64,000 nucleotides of DNA from Oceanobacter kriegii DSM 6294 (GTDB taxonomy: Bacteria; Pseudomonadota; Gammaproteobacteria; Pseudomonadales; Oceanobacteraceae): contig NZ_KE383931.1 of the NCBI RefSeq assembly GCF_000422845.1, positions 625,366 through 689,365 on the forward strand, given 5' to 3'. A program made the translations under genes and the position numbers. Numbering within the stretch: the stretch's first letter is position 1; each line of letters opens with the position of its first letter. The notes below the pieces were generated by a model. It saw only the letters and a list, made by a program, of their open reading frames with translations. It did not search any database and was not told the origin of the DNA. Positions 26,740-36,836 of this stretch are shown here, in pieces.

Positions 26740-28195
26740 ACCTTTGTGCAGCCGCTCCCGTAAACGACCGCTGTCCTTGCAACGGCGCGTTACCCTGTAT
26801 GCGGCACTGGCCATTGGTATTGGCCTGATCAGCCTGGTCATGCTGGTGCAGCAATCCATTCGAGACCACTTCGTAGAACAGGACGCCATGCAGCTGGCGC
26901 TGGTCGCCGAACTGCTTGGCAGCCAAAGCCAACACGGCCGAACTGAACTGCTGGAACAGCTTGATCAAGTGCAGGCCCAGCACGGCATCAAGGTGCAGCT
27001 AAGAGACAATGGCACCCTGCTGCACAGCAGCCCCAACTTTGTCCTGCCCGATTGGGTTTTGCAGCATCCGGGCAGCGAGCACATCAACGCCAACACCCTG
27101 ATTCAATGGCAGCATGACCAACAGCATTATCGCGGCGCCGTACTCACGCTCAGCACCGGACAAGCTCCAAACGCCCATCACTACCAGCTGGTACTGGCCG
27201 CCGACCTGGCCTTCCATCGCCACTTTATGGATGGGTTCAACCACCAGTTGTGGCTGATTGCCGCCGCCATGGGCGGGCTGACACTGCTCGCGGTATGGCT
27301 GGGCATCCGTCAGGGCCACGCGCCGCTGCGCAAGGTGGGCGACTACATTCGCCAGATTCAGCCCGGCCAATTGCAACAGCGACTGTCGGCAGAGCATTGC
27401 CCCAGCGAACTGGTGCCGTTAATTGAGTCGTTCAATACCATGATGACGCAACTGGAAGACGGCTTCGAACGGCTGTCCAACTTCTCCGCCGACATCGCCC
27501 ACGAACTGCGCACGCCACTCACCAACCTCATTACCCAAACCCAAGTGATGCTGGCGCAACCCAGAGACCTGAACAGTTATCAGGAGCTGCTTTATTCAAG
27601 CCTGGAAGAACAGGAGCGGCTGGCCCGCATGGTGTCTGACATGCTGTGGTTGGCCAAAGCCGATAACCACCAGCAAGCCCTGCAAACCAGCCGGATAAAC
27701 CTGCAAGAAGAAGTCGAAGACCTGTTTGAATTCTTTGAACTGCTGGCCGACGAACGTGCAATCGAGCTGCATTTGAAGGGTGAAGCCCGCAACGTACAAG
27801 GCGACCGCAATATGCTGCGCCGAGCCATCAGCAACCTGATCTCCAACGCCATCCGCCACACCGCCGAGCAAAGCCGAATTACCGTCACACTGGCCAATAC
27901 CCCAACCGGCGTAACACTGACCGTCAGTAACCCCGGCAGCGCCATCCCCAGCCAGCACCTTGAACACCTGTTCGAACGATTCTATCGCGCCGATCCATCA
28001 CGCCACCGCAGCACAGGCAACGAAAGCACCGGCCTGGGACTGGCCATCTGCAAATCCATCGTGCAACTGCATCACGGCAGCGTCGCGGCCCAAAGTGCTG
28101 ACCGCGATAACCACTTCAGCATCACACTGCCTGCCACAGACACAATCCCGGAGGCCGCCCCGGAAGCGTCACACCAAAACCGTACAGGATCATAA
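26729..28195 (+). CDS. copS: copper sensor histidine kinase CopS/CusS
   Basis: A 488-residue inner-membrane kinase of the heavy-metal sensor type. There are two membrane helices (about residues 22-42, and 171-193 [20 protein letters not shown]) around a periplasmic sensor of about 130 residues with several His. HAMP follows ([22 protein letters not shown]), then the H-box [20 protein letters not shown]. The ATPase domain shows [10 protein letters not shown] (N-box), VSNPGSAIP (G1 region, with N in place of the usual D) and [11 protein letters not shown] (G2). It overlaps copR and should phosphorylate it in response to periplasmic copper. Confidence 0.94.
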   Translation: MTTEPLCSRSRKRPLSLQRRVTLYAALAIGIGLISLVMLVQQSIRDHFVEQDAMQLALVAELLGSQSQHGRTELLEQLDQVQAQHGIKVQLRDNGTLLHSSPNFVLPDWVLQHPGSEHINANTLIQWQHDQQHYRGAVLTLSTGQAPNAHHYQLVLAADLAFHRHFMDGFNHQLWLIAAAMGGLTLLAVWLGIRQGHAPLRKVGDYIRQIQPGQLQQRLSAEHCPSELVPLIESFNTMMTQLEDGFERLSNFSADIAHELRTPLTNLITQTQVMLAQPRDLNSYQELLYSSLEEQERLARMVSDMLWLAKADNHQQALQTSRINLQEEVEDLFEFFELLADERAIELHLKGEARNVQGDRNMLRRAISNLISNAIRHTAEQSRITVTLANTPTGVTLTVSNPGSAIPSQHLEHLFERFYRADPSRHRSTGNESTGLGLAICKSIVQLHHGSVAAQSADRDNHFSITLPATDTIPEAAPEASHQNRTGS

Positions 28196-28267
28196 AAACA
28201 CCAACAAAGCTTCTTGCCCGTTGGCCAAGCGCGCTGGAATTCAGTACCATACGCGCCCTCTCTTCCG

Positions 28268-28343
28268 CTCCCTATAGCTCAACAGGATAGAGCATCCGCC
28301 TCCTAAGCGGACGATCGGGGTTCGAGTCCCTGTGGGGAGGCCA
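28268..28343 (+). tRNA. tRNA-Arg (anticodon CCT)
   Basis: The full cloverleaf can be drawn. The acceptor CTCCCTA pairs with TGGGGAG, with one G-U pair. The D arm is GCTC...GAGC, the anticodon stem TCCGC/GCGGA holds the loop CTCCTAA with anticodon CCT, and the T arm is GGGGTTCGAGTCCC. The discriminator is G and the CCA is encoded. The gene is followed by AT-richer accessory DNA (28.5-31.0 kb); tRNA genes are frequent integration sites, though no integrase or second att copy is visible. The stretch 28344-28504 holds no gene, only a GGTGTCAA direct repeat. Confidence 0.96.
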
Positions 28344-28504
28344 TTACTATTCCTGCTGAATCAAGGCTCTAGCGACAGTTAGTCGCACAATCATGCAAGT
28401 GTCAGAACGGTGCCAAAACCTCAAATGGTGTCAAATTGGTGTCAACGCTTGGTTGGCCGATACATTTACGAAGGGATGATAGATAGGCTTATAAGCAGTA
28501 ACAA

Positions 28505-29068
28505 TTAAATCAGCTCTTTGTACTCACTGAGCATTCCAGCACTTTTAGGTAGGCGGCTTCTCAATCCAGTGAGAAATTCGTCTGGCGTGAGAGCAGGCTT
28601 CCTCAAACGCTGACGCATTTCCTTTATTGCCCCACAACAGGCTCCAGGAGCCATATCAATCTGATAAGCAATAAAGTCGTCAGGATGAATAGCATCTATT
28701 CCGTAACGTTTTAAATACTCAGCAGGGAAATCTTTCAAGTTGCTGGTAATGATGGCATTTGCACCACAATGAATAGCAGCAGCCAGGACATGACGATCAT
28801 CTGCGTCAGGGAGCTGCAATCCTTCAATCAAATCATCAAACCCCGTCACCAGCGCATCATCAACAGCCTTGTCCATCAGCGCGCGAATTCGCTTCAGGCC
28901 ATCCATTGATATGCCCTGATTCTGATGAACGTTACGCATCCATTCATCGTGAATCCTGTCACTCCAGTAGGCTTTGAATATTCGTCGTTTGGCCAGACTT
29001 AGCAGAACATCTCTCTGTGCCGGTGGGTAGATGACGCAAGCATCCAGGACCACGGAAAAAAGAGCCAT
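28505..29068 (-). CDS. PIN-domain protein, probable toxin
   Basis: A 187-residue protein with the acidic residues of a PIN nuclease. The first Asp is in VVLDACVIYPPAQRDVLLSLA, further acids are in IHDEWMRN and LPDADDRHVLAAAIHCGANAIITSNLKDFP. About 50 C-terminal residues follow the PIN fold. Its start overlaps the stop of the preceding DNA-binding protein by one base (TGATG), so the two are coupled like a VapBC-type toxin-antitoxin pair. Expected activity is RNA cleavage; the target is unknown. The gene is on the accessory segment next to tRNA-Arg. Confidence 0.82.
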   Translation of the reverse strand: MALFSVVLDACVIYPPAQRDVLLSLAKRRIFKAYWSDRIHDEWMRNVHQNQGISMDGLKRIRALMDKAVDDALVTGFDDLIEGLQLPDADDRHVLAAAIHCGANAIITSNLKDFPAEYLKRYGIDAIHPDDFIAYQIDMAPGACCGAIKEMRQRLRKPALTPDEFLTGLRSRLPKSAGMLSEYKELI

Positions 29069-29529
29069 CAGAAGTACGGCCCTAATTCCTGAGATAGCTC
29101 TGCCAACTCATCCAGCGCTTTTCCCCGAGCTTCGTCCACTTGCTTGCGGTAATCCATCACATCGGTCAACTTGACCCGGCGATGACTTCCAACCTTGCGG
29201 AATGGAATCGCCCCCTGCTCAAGCAGTTTTACCAAGTGGGGACGACTGATACTCAGCAGCTCAGCCGCTTGCTGGGTACTGACTTCTTGATGAATTGGCA
29301 CCAGGCTAATCGCATTACCCTGAGAAACCTGTGTCAGAACATTAAGCATCAGGTTCATAATGTCGCCCGGCAGCACCAGCTCGTTGCTGCTGCCAGAGCT
29401 ACCTTGAATGGTCATCCGAACCCGATCATCATCGGAATAATTGGACAACGCCTGCGCCAGCACCCGACTGGAGTCCTTAGCCTGCTCACTGTCTTCAGCA
29501 GTCGGCAGGAATACCACTTCTGCGCCCAT
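29068..29529 (-). CDS. excisionase-type HTH protein, probable antitoxin
   Basis: A 153-residue protein. Its second half has a MerR/excisionase-like helix-turn-helix (STQQAAELLSISRPHLVKLLEQGAIPFRKVGSHRRVKLTDVMDYRKQVDE), the HTH_17 pattern. The first half is polar with some helical content and no recognised domain. It overlaps the PIN gene by one base and precedes it, the normal antitoxin-first order. It probably binds its own promoter and neutralises the PIN protein. A phage-type excisionase role is less likely, since no integrase is near. Confidence 0.78.
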   Translation of the reverse strand: MGAEVVFLPTAEDSEQAKDSSRVLAQALSNYSDDDRVRMTIQGSSGSSNELVLPGDIMNLMLNVLTQVSQGNAISLVPIHQEVSTQQAAELLSISRPHLVKLLEQGAIPFRKVGSHRRVKLTDVMDYRKQVDEARGKALDELAELSQELGPYF

Positions 29530-29655
29530 TGGATTAACCCCTGTTTTTCTGATTTTACAGCACGTTACTCACGTCGTCAGATCAGATTAAACGAAATAAA
29601 CGAAACAGCAAGTAATCTACTCGAATGTGAACTACTGAGGCAGTAATCAATATCG

Positions 29656-31032
29656 TCAAATTTCAGCAGGCAAAGCGTCCAACACCTGCTCGACTTGGGA
29701 AGGCTCTCTTCGTTGTTCTCGTATGCTATTGGACTCACGAAAATCCCGGGCTTCTGCAGTCACAACGAACTCGGCATCGGGAGAAACTCTTAACACCTCT
29801 TCTCGTATTTCGTTCAGGGTTACGCTAAAGAACTCTTTCCGGTTGTTAACGAGGTTCAACCTTTTATGATCGAATGAACGATGCAGTAGGCTCTCGAGAG
29901 CTGGAGCATCATCACTGTAAATCATCGCATGCACATCAAATACAAAGGGGACACTGGCATCACCTAACTCTTTGACCCGATCCAATGGCTCTAGCCTTCG
30001 TGTCATACCGATTTTGTAAACATTTTCCCCAAAAGAGCCGATGTTAGAAATGACGTATACATGTCCGGACTTCGTCTGTTGAGCCATCGATAATGCTCTT
30101 TCACTTTGTGCGTGAGCCGCTCGTAATTCTTCATCCAAGAGAGCAATTTGTTCATTCAGCTGAGCTAATTTCTCTCCAGCAGCCCTATTCGCCTGCTCTT
30201 TGGCCTTTGCCAATAGCTTCGCAAAGCGTTCTTCTTCTTTGAGTGCTTTTTCTCTTTCCTGATCGAGCTTCGCCTCTTCACGCATTTGACGTCTAATCTC
30301 AGCCTGCTCCTCTTTAACAGCCTGCTTTTTCTCTGCAAATTCATGAGCAAGTCGGAGCTCGTTGAGTTTGAGGTCCAAGTATTGCTGAGTGATAACAACG
30401 CTATTGGTGTCATTCAGCTTATTGATTGATTCAAAGGCCTTTTTGATACGTTCTTCCATACGCAGTATGTTGTTCCAACTAACGGATGAAATCGATGAAT
30501 CACATTCGTTGTTAAATGCCCTGGCTGCAATTTTGACTGCCTTTCTGGCAAGTGCTCTACCTTTCGTTCGGCTACCTTCTACAGTCCATTCCGCAGTGCA
30601 GTAGATGCCTTGACCATTGGAAAGCAGCTCTTTTTGAATTTCTCGTACTCGCCGCCTCTCTTCCTTATATTCATCTGGAGTATCAAAATCGAAATGGGGC
30701 TCGTAGAACCCAAGCTCAGCTGATTCAATTCGTTCGTCATAAATTGCCACTTCGCGAATCAATTTTTGCAGCAACGACCTCTTTTCTTTGTAGCTTTGGC
30801 GAACCCCCTCTATATCTTTCAGTAGTCGATCCTTAGTGACTCGACAGGCTTCTACTTCAGCCTCAATATCAGTGACAGATTCAAAACGTTTTTCTACCTC
30901 ATCCAAGGCATATGACTTATCACTTAAGGTCTTTCTGAGCTTTGTCAGAGCCGTCAAAGCTAAAATTAATCCCACCAAAGTGATGCCCAATAACACTGCA
31001 CCGTATACCTGCTGCTGTTCTGTCAGCTCCAT
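29656..31032 (-). CDS. DUF4041 coiled-coil protein with GIY-YIG (T5orf172/MUG113) domain
   Basis: A 458-residue protein. One membrane helix lies at about residues 8-26 (VYGAVLLGITLVGLILALTAL). A DUF4041 region holds FYEPHFDFDTPDEYKEERRRVREIQKE and later CTAEWTVEGSRTKGRALARKAVKIAARAFNNECD. A long charged coiled coil covers about 205-320 (AEKKQAVKEEQAEIRRQMREEAK). A GIY-YIG-like nuclease domain follows (HVYVISNIGSFGENVYKIGMTRR, with E in ALESLLHRSF). The combination occurs in phage-related and accessory loci; its function is unproven. AGGAGAGG precedes the ATG. Base composition is visibly AT-richer than the neighbours. Confidence 0.85.
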   Translation of the reverse strand: MELTEQQQVYGAVLLGITLVGLILALTALTKLRKTLSDKSYALDEVEKRFESVTDIEAEVEACRVTKDRLLKDIEGVRQSYKEKRSLLQKLIREVAIYDERIESAELGFYEPHFDFDTPDEYKEERRRVREIQKELLSNGQGIYCTAEWTVEGSRTKGRALARKAVKIAARAFNNECDSSISSVSWNNILRMEERIKKAFESINKLNDTNSVVITQQYLDLKLNELRLAHEFAEKKQAVKEEQAEIRRQMREEAKLDQEREKALKEEERFAKLLAKAKEQANRAAGEKLAQLNEQIALLDEELRAAHAQSERALSMAQQTKSGHVYVISNIGSFGENVYKIGMTRRLEPLDRVKELGDASVPFVFDVHAMIYSDDAPALESLLHRSFDHKRLNLVNNRKEFFSVTLNEIREEVLRVSPDAEFVVTAEARDFRESNSIREQRREPSQVEQVLDALPAEI

Positions 31033-31662
31033 GACTGCCTCTCCTTTTCACGAAAAATCAATTCAGCTTGCAACTGGATACCACATCATCGGAGAAAGTA
31101 GCTGTACACCTTCCGCTACTACAACCCACTCCATCAGCAAGCAAACTACACATAAACTAACATGGCCGGGCTAAACACCCATTACATCGCTGCTGTTCTG
31201 ACGCTCCACTCAGCTCCGGCCATAAGTTTTTGTCTCGCGTTATTAATTTCCCGGCTTTTCAGGGCCTGAATACCCTCTACTTTTCAAGCAGTTCACCATG
31301 GCTATTTTTCAGTTAGGGAAACAGGCAATCATTTTCAGCGGTGCGCTGGCACGTATGGTTGCGTTTGTGTGGCGCATTTCAGGCCAGGTTTGTCAGTATC
31401 GTCAATAAGTCACAGGGGTTTGTCAGGCCAGTTCAGTGGCAGCAGGTGGCGGTCTTTACGTTTCAAAATTGATAACGATTCGTTTTGGGTTGGCAGGCTG
31501 TTTTCTGTCGGCGGGCTTTTCTAGCATCGAAAAGGTGATAAGCCTGCCGGATGCAGTGGTCGATACGCCGTTCTGCTCCAGCGGCGATCCTGGTTAGCCG
31601 TCGGTCTTCGACGCTGACTACGCATTTTAATAACAACAAAGACAACTTCGCTGGAGCCTGCA
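31033..31662. other. gene-poor region between the accessory segment and the tannase-like gene
   Basis: There is no convincing gene in 630 bp. It holds an imperfect hairpin around 31508-31557 and a partial Fur-like stretch (GATAACGATTCG near 31471). A 36-codon frame at 31298-31408 lacks a ribosome site. It probably contains the right boundary of the accessory segment and the promoter of the downstream lipoprotein gene. Confidence 0.5.
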
Positions 31663-33429
31663 ATGACTCAGTCCAATGCCAACCTGTTGGGGGCCTTGTC
31701 CTCCATCCATTCCTCAAACCCGTTTGCGTTTGCCAAGCCTCTGGCGGTCGCGGTGCTGTCTGCTTCCCTGTTGATGGGGTGTGGTAGTGATGACGACAAC
31801 GACAATACCAGTTCGGTGGTTGCCGATGCGGAAGACACTGCCCTGGCGTTTGATGCCACCGATTACACCACGGTGAATGTCACGGTCGATGGTGAGTCGG
31901 TTGCTGTTCGCCAGTACCGCATTGTGTATGTGGCCAACCCGCTAGCTGCCGGTTCATCTTCTACCCGCTTTGGCCAGCCACTGGAAATTACCGACCCCTA
32001 TACCTTTCAGACCATGATTGTGTCGGTGCCGGAAAGTGCGCTGGAAGATCAGCAAACGGCGCTGTATTTCATGGTTAACAATGGCGGCTGGTTCAACAGT
32101 CCGGTTGCAACCGATGTCTCGGATGGCGCGGAGTTTGTCAGCGATTCAGATACCGACAACGTTGGCGCCGCATTGAAAGCCGGATACGTGCTGGTGGATG
32201 TGGGCACCCGCAGTCGCGGTGCCCGTGGGGTGAATGGCGATTGGATTGGTAAAGCACCGGCTCCTGTTGTCGACGCCAAGGCCGCCATTCGTTATTTGCG
32301 TTTGAACGACGCTGCGATGCCGGGCTCGGCAGAACGCATTGTGGTTACCGGCACCAGTGGCGGTGGCGGTTTGACCTCTGCGGTTGCAGCCAGCGGTAAC
32401 AGCGCCGACTACCTGCCGTTCCTCAGTGCCATTGGCGCAGCCGGTGTCACCGGCGCTGACGACACACTGGCCAGCACCATTAACGACGATGTGTTCGCCG
32501 CCGTGGCTTACTGCCCGATTAACAACCTTGGTAATGCCGACGCCGGTTACGAGTGGCAGTACAACGCCATTCGCAGCGATGACAACACCGGCGCATTAAA
32601 CGGTGTCGCCTACTCCGAAGGCCCACAGCCTGCGGCTTCCAGTGCCATTGCCGCCATGTTCCCGGATTATCTGGCCGGTCTGGGGCTGACCAACGCCGAC
32701 GGTACAGCGCTGACCGCAGACACCATCAACGACGAAACCGTTGCCTTCCTGAAAGAGGAAATTGAGCGCCAGATTGCAGCGGGTACGGCAGTGCCAGCCT
32801 TTGGCGAAAACTTTGAGGTTACCCAACGCGGTACCACCTACAGCATTCCCAACGACTGGCTGACGCTGAACGGATCAGGCACCACGGCCACCGTCGCAGA
32901 GATCGACTTTGAGAAGTTCCTGACCTTCGTCACCACGCCAATCAGCCTGAAAACCGTGGTGGCGTTCGACGCAGGGGCCGTCACCGGCAATCCGAGCATC
33001 AGTGGCGAAACCAATCTGTTCGGCAGCGACAGTTACGAGTATTCCAACTTTATTGAGTGGAGCTGGAACAACAACGAAGTTCAGGCCGATGGCTCTGGCC
33101 CGGACGACACGGGCATGGAGTGGGATGAGTACATCGCCAGTGAGTATGGCAGTGAACTCGCAACCCAGTTGAAGCTGATTAACCCATTGGAATATCTGGG
33201 CACCGATGCTGACACCGCGCCTTACTGGTACGTGCGCCACGGCATGATCGACCGCGATACCGCGTTTGCGATGCAAACCCTGCTGTATCAGGCCATTCGT
33301 AATGATGATTCGGTGCAGGATGTGAACTTCGCCTTCCCGTATCTGGTACCGCATTCCGGTAACTACGATGTGCAAGAAGCCTTCAGCTGGATCGCTGATA
33401 CCCTGGCCGCGGCCAACAGCGCGGAGTAA
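31663..33429 (+). CDS. alpha/beta-hydrolase lipoprotein, subtype B tannase-like
   Basis: A 588-residue exported protein. A long signal peptide ends in the lipobox LLMGC followed by an acidic linker GSDDDNDNTSS. The nucleophile elbow is GTSGGGG with Ser232, the form seen in subtype B tannases and related esterases. Upstream is YFMVNNGGWFNS (oxyanion region) and GYVLVDVGTRSRGA. Downstream is PYWYVRHGMIDRDTAF with the likely catalytic Asp and LVPHSGNYDVQEAFSWI with the likely His. It probably hydrolyses an ester of an aromatic or gallate-like acid at the outer membrane or periplasm; the real substrate is unknown. GGAG lies before the ATG. It stands alone. Confidence 0.78.
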   Translation: MTQSNANLLGALSSIHSSNPFAFAKPLAVAVLSASLLMGCGSDDDNDNTSSVVADAEDTALAFDATDYTTVNVTVDGESVAVRQYRIVYVANPLAAGSSSTRFGQPLEITDPYTFQTMIVSVPESALEDQQTALYFMVNNGGWFNSPVATDVSDGAEFVSDSDTDNVGAALKAGYVLVDVGTRSRGARGVNGDWIGKAPAPVVDAKAAIRYLRLNDAAMPGSAERIVVTGTSGGGGLTSAVAASGNSADYLPFLSAIGAAGVTGADDTLASTINDDVFAAVAYCPINNLGNADAGYEWQYNAIRSDDNTGALNGVAYSEGPQPAASSAIAAMFPDYLAGLGLTNADGTALTADTINDETVAFLKEEIERQIAAGTAVPAFGENFEVTQRGTTYSIPNDWLTLNGSGTTATVAEIDFEKFLTFVTTPISLKTVVAFDAGAVTGNPSISGETNLFGSDSYEYSNFIEWSWNNNEVQADGSGPDDTGMEWDEYIASEYGSELATQLKLINPLEYLGTDADTAPYWYVRHGMIDRDTAFAMQTLLYQAIRNDDSVQDVNFAFPYLVPHSGNYDVQEAFSWIADTLAAANSAE

Positions 33430-33489
33430 TCTGTTTACCAGCGACACCCAGAGACCCTAACCAGGCAAGTTCTGAACGGTCAGCGCCGC

Positions 33490-36400
33490 TTATTGGCCCT
33501 GACCGTTTTGGCGACCACGAAATGGAATCACCGACGGGTAGTATTTGTTCTCAAAGTCTTGTGGGAACAGGGGCTTGTCGTAGTAGTAGCCCTGCACCGT
33601 GTCACAGCCTTTGCGGCGCAGGATTTCAGACTGTTTCAGGGTTTCTACCCCTTCGGCCGTCACGGTCAAATCGAGGCTTTTGCCCAACGCAATCACCGCC
33701 ATCACAATTTGCTCGCTGCCGCTGTCTTCCGCCAGTTCGGTAATGAACGACTTGTCGATCTTGAGTTTGTCCACCGGCAAGCGACGCAAATACGCCAGCG
33801 ACGAATACCCGGTGCCAAAGTCATCAATAGCCAACGTGATGCCACGGCTGCGCAGTTCCTGCAGTTCTTCCAGAGCCGAGTTGGCCCGTTGCATGATGAA
33901 GTCTTCGGTAATTTCCAGCTCAATGTCGGCGCCGTCACAGCCCGTGTCTCGCAGAATATCAATCACTTCAGAAGCAAACTGACCTTTTTCCAGGCGGGTG
34001 CCAGAGAGATTAATGGCCACGCGCCCAAAGCGGATATCGCGGTCGCGCCAGCTCTTGGCTTGTTCGCACGCCGTGCGTAGCACCCAATGCTCCAGCGAGG
34101 CCAGCAAGCCGGTTTTTTCAGCCACCGGCAAGAAGTCCCCCGGAGGCACCACACCCAGCTCCGGGTGACGCCAGCGCACCAGCGCTTCAACCCCACACAG
34201 TTTGCCGGTACTCAGGTCGATTTGCGGCTGATAGCTGAGGAACAACTCGCGGTTCTGAATGGCTCGATGCAGTTCATAATCGAGTTTCAGCAATTTGGCG
34301 GAGTGCTGGCTAACATCGTCACTGCTGAAGCAATGGGTGTTTTTGCCAGCGTCCTTGGCCTGATACATGGCACCGTCGGCTTTCCGCAGCAGGGTTTCGT
34401 AATCTTCTCCATCGTCCGGATAAATGCAGATCCCGGCACTGGCGGTCACCCGTACGGTTTCGGCTTTGATATTGAAAGGCACGTCGAGCTTGTCGAGCAG
34501 TTTGTCGGTCAGGCGAATCACGTCGTCAACATCGTGAATATCCTGCAACAGCACCACAAATTCATCACCCCCCAAACGGGCCACCAGGTCTTCACGACGC
34601 AGCTCGGTACGAATCAGCTCAGCCACCTTGATCAACAGCTGATCTCCCGCATGGTGACCGAGGCCGTCGTTAACGTATTTGAAGTTGTCGAGGTCGATAA
34701 ACAGCATGGCAAAGCGCATACGACGCCGCTCCGCCCGGGCAATTGCTTGCTCAACCGACTCAGCAAACAGCACCCGGTTAGGCAAGCCCGTCAGCGTATC
34801 GTGATGGGCCAGCTGCTCCAGCTTGCGTTGGTTGGCCTTGATGTCGGAGATATCGATAAACGAGTACAGACAATGACAGGACGCCATCGGCGAGTGCATG
34901 CCAACGCTGTCGTCCTCCACATGGCTAACCGACAACCGAATTGGAAACAGCTCGCCGTTCTTGCGTTTGGCAAAGTGCTCACCGGTCCAGCGTTTATCCC
35001 CCTTCTCGACCTTGAAGTGGTCGCGCTGCTCTTCCGAGCCGCCCAGGAAGATGCTGGCTCCCTGACCGATGATGTCGTTGCGGTCAAAGCCGGTAAGGTC
35101 CAGAAACGCCTGGTTCACATGCTCGATACAGTACTCGGTGTCGGTAATGACCATGGCTTCGCCAGAGTCCTGAAAAGCACGGGCAAAGTTACGCAGTTCT
35201 TTTTCGCTGTGCAGGCGCTGACTGATGTCCATCACGGTTGCCGATACTTCCAGCTCACCGTCCATGTCCACCGGGCTCAGGCTGATTTCGAGTGGGATCT
35301 TGTGGCCCTGCTTGTGCCTGCCGTATACATGGCGGTCGTTAACGATCGACAGTCGCGACGGCTGCTGCAAGTAATCGTGCCGCATTCGCTGATGCGCCTT
35401 GCGCCCATGCTCGGGAATCAACACTTCCACTTGTTGACCCACCAGCTCACCTTCGTGATACCCGAACATGCTGTTCAGCGCCGGGTTAGCCAGGACGATT
35501 ACGCCGTGATTATCAACAATCAGAATGCCGTTGATGCTGCTTTCCACCAGGTTTTGCGCCCGTGCGCGTACCTTCAGAAGGTCGCTGGTCATTTGTCGCA
35601 AACGCTCGGAAATTTCCAGTCGGGCACTGGTTTGACGATGATGATGACGGGAGTGCAGCAGCGCCATTGCCAGTAAACACAACAGCAATGTCACCGGCGT
35701 ACTGACCATCAAAATGGAACGGCAGATTTGCCATTGCATGGCCGTCAGGGTCTCGGCCGATACAAACCGCACCAGTTTTACCCGAGGTGCGTTGGCGGCA
35801 TTCGCCAGCGCCACGGTCGACCAGGTCCACAGGTTGTCGCGCTCCAGTAAGCCATCGTTTTGCATCCAGATGGTTTCCCAAGCCTCCGGGTAGCTCTGCC
35901 CCAGCCGCTGCGGCTGGTCGAACATAAAGCCCCATTCCTGCTCGCTGCTAAAACCGCGTAAGTAATCACCGCTGGTATTCAGCACCAGGCCTGTAGAGAC
36001 GGTTTCCGGGGTGTCCGGATTGATTTGCAGAGGGTCGATTTGCTGGTTAATGACCACAATGCCACGGCCCACACCATTGTTGTCGAACACCCGTATGGCA
36101 AGCCGCACCATCGGGCGGAAAGGCTGTTCTACACGGCCGTTTTCCATGTTCAGGTCGATGTCCGAGAAATACACCTGGCCACGCAGTAACTGGATGGTTT
36201 CCGAGAAGTAGTAACGCGATGATTTATCTTGTAGCTCGCCATCGGGCAGAGACAATACCTCGCGACCAAAGCGCTGCAAGCGGACTTGCTCTCGGCCGCT
36301 TTCGTCGAGCCAGCGTACCTGATGGAATTGCGGATGACGAGTGATGATCTCGCGCAGCATCGGCGTGACCAGAGGCTCGGGATGAGACTCGGCCAGAGCG

Positions 36401-36633
36401 GCCGAAAATCTGGCTTCCCCCGACAGCGACTCCAGAATGTTGACCGCCCCTTGCAGGTAACCTTCAAACCGCGCCGACATGCTCAGCACCTGAGCGTGCT
36501 CGCGGGATACCAGTTCCTGAGCTTCCTGATGCAGCTGCAAGCGACCGATGGTCCAGCTACTGAGTGCACCCACAGCGATCAAGCTAACAACCGCGACGAC
36601 CATCTGCTTGCGCAATGTCATAAACGTCCTCAT
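33490..36633 (-). CDS. membrane PAS-PAS-GGDEF-EAL cyclic-di-GMP protein
   Basis: A 1047-residue signalling protein. It has a membrane helix at about residues 10-30, a periplasmic Cache-like sensor of about 260 residues, and a second helix around 310-332. Two PAS domains follow (NLVESSINGILIVDNHGVIVLANPALNSMFG; DSGEAMVITDTEYCIEHVNQAFLDLTG). The GGDEF domain has the intact motif at 688-692 (RLGGDEFVVLL). The EAL domain has EAL at 816-818, DDFGTGYSSLAYL and KIDKSFI. Both active sites look complete, so it may both make and degrade c-di-GMP. ATG at 36621 is an alternative start. It lies next to no obvious target; YcgR in this window is one possible reader. Confidence 0.94.
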   Translation of the reverse strand: MRTFMTLRKQMVVAVVSLIAVGALSSWTIGRLQLHQEAQELVSREHAQVLSMSARFEGYLQGAVNILESLSGEARFSAALAESHPEPLVTPMLREIITRHPQFHQVRWLDESGREQVRLQRFGREVLSLPDGELQDKSSRYYFSETIQLLRGQVYFSDIDLNMENGRVEQPFRPMVRLAIRVFDNNGVGRGIVVINQQIDPLQINPDTPETVSTGLVLNTSGDYLRGFSSEQEWGFMFDQPQRLGQSYPEAWETIWMQNDGLLERDNLWTWSTVALANAANAPRVKLVRFVSAETLTAMQWQICRSILMVSTPVTLLLCLLAMALLHSRHHHRQTSARLEISERLRQMTSDLLKVRARAQNLVESSINGILIVDNHGVIVLANPALNSMFGYHEGELVGQQVEVLIPEHGRKAHQRMRHDYLQQPSRLSIVNDRHVYGRHKQGHKIPLEISLSPVDMDGELEVSATVMDISQRLHSEKELRNFARAFQDSGEAMVITDTEYCIEHVNQAFLDLTGFDRNDIIGQGASIFLGGSEEQRDHFKVEKGDKRWTGEHFAKRKNGELFPIRLSVSHVEDDSVGMHSPMASCHCLYSFIDISDIKANQRKLEQLAHHDTLTGLPNRVLFAESVEQAIARAERRRMRFAMLFIDLDNFKYVNDGLGHHAGDQLLIKVAELIRTELRREDLVARLGGDEFVVLLQDIHDVDDVIRLTDKLLDKLDVPFNIKAETVRVTASAGICIYPDDGEDYETLLRKADGAMYQAKDAGKNTHCFSSDDVSQHSAKLLKLDYELHRAIQNRELFLSYQPQIDLSTGKLCGVEALVRWRHPELGVVPPGDFLPVAEKTGLLASLEHWVLRTACEQAKSWRDRDIRFGRVAINLSGTRLEKGQFASEVIDILRDTGCDGADIELEITEDFIMQRANSALEELQELRSRGITLAIDDFGTGYSSLAYLRRLPVDKLKIDKSFITELAEDSGSEQIVMAVIALGKSLDLTVTAEGVETLKQSEILRRKGCDTVQGYYYDKPLFPQDFENKYYPSVIPFRGRQNGQGQ

Positions 36634-36836
36634 CGTCCCTGTCCTTCGGCAAGATGCCGGGAGTCTTGTGGGGCTCGCCTGGCACGCTCACAACAGCTTG
36701 AAACTGTCAGAGCAATCAAAAGAGCCCCGAAGGGTCATCCTTGCAGTAAAGAACAGGGAGAGAGGAAGTCCAAGTGCCAGTCACAACTGGCAGGCAGCAA
36801 CTGGCTGATTGGCCTTATCTGGTTAGCCTTGTCTGT

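Noticed and set aside
31298-31408. 36-codon frame (MAIFQLGKQAIIFSG...) before the tannase-like gene
   Set aside because: It has no ribosome site and no known small-protein family; kept only as a note in the intergenic entry.
28344-31662. Prophage or integrative element with attachment sites
   Set aside because: No integrase, phage structural gene or second copy of the tRNA 3' end could be found in the window.
34087-35676. 529-codon open frame on the plus strand
   Set aside because: It is the antisense shadow of the GGDEF/EAL gene, whose motifs are intact.
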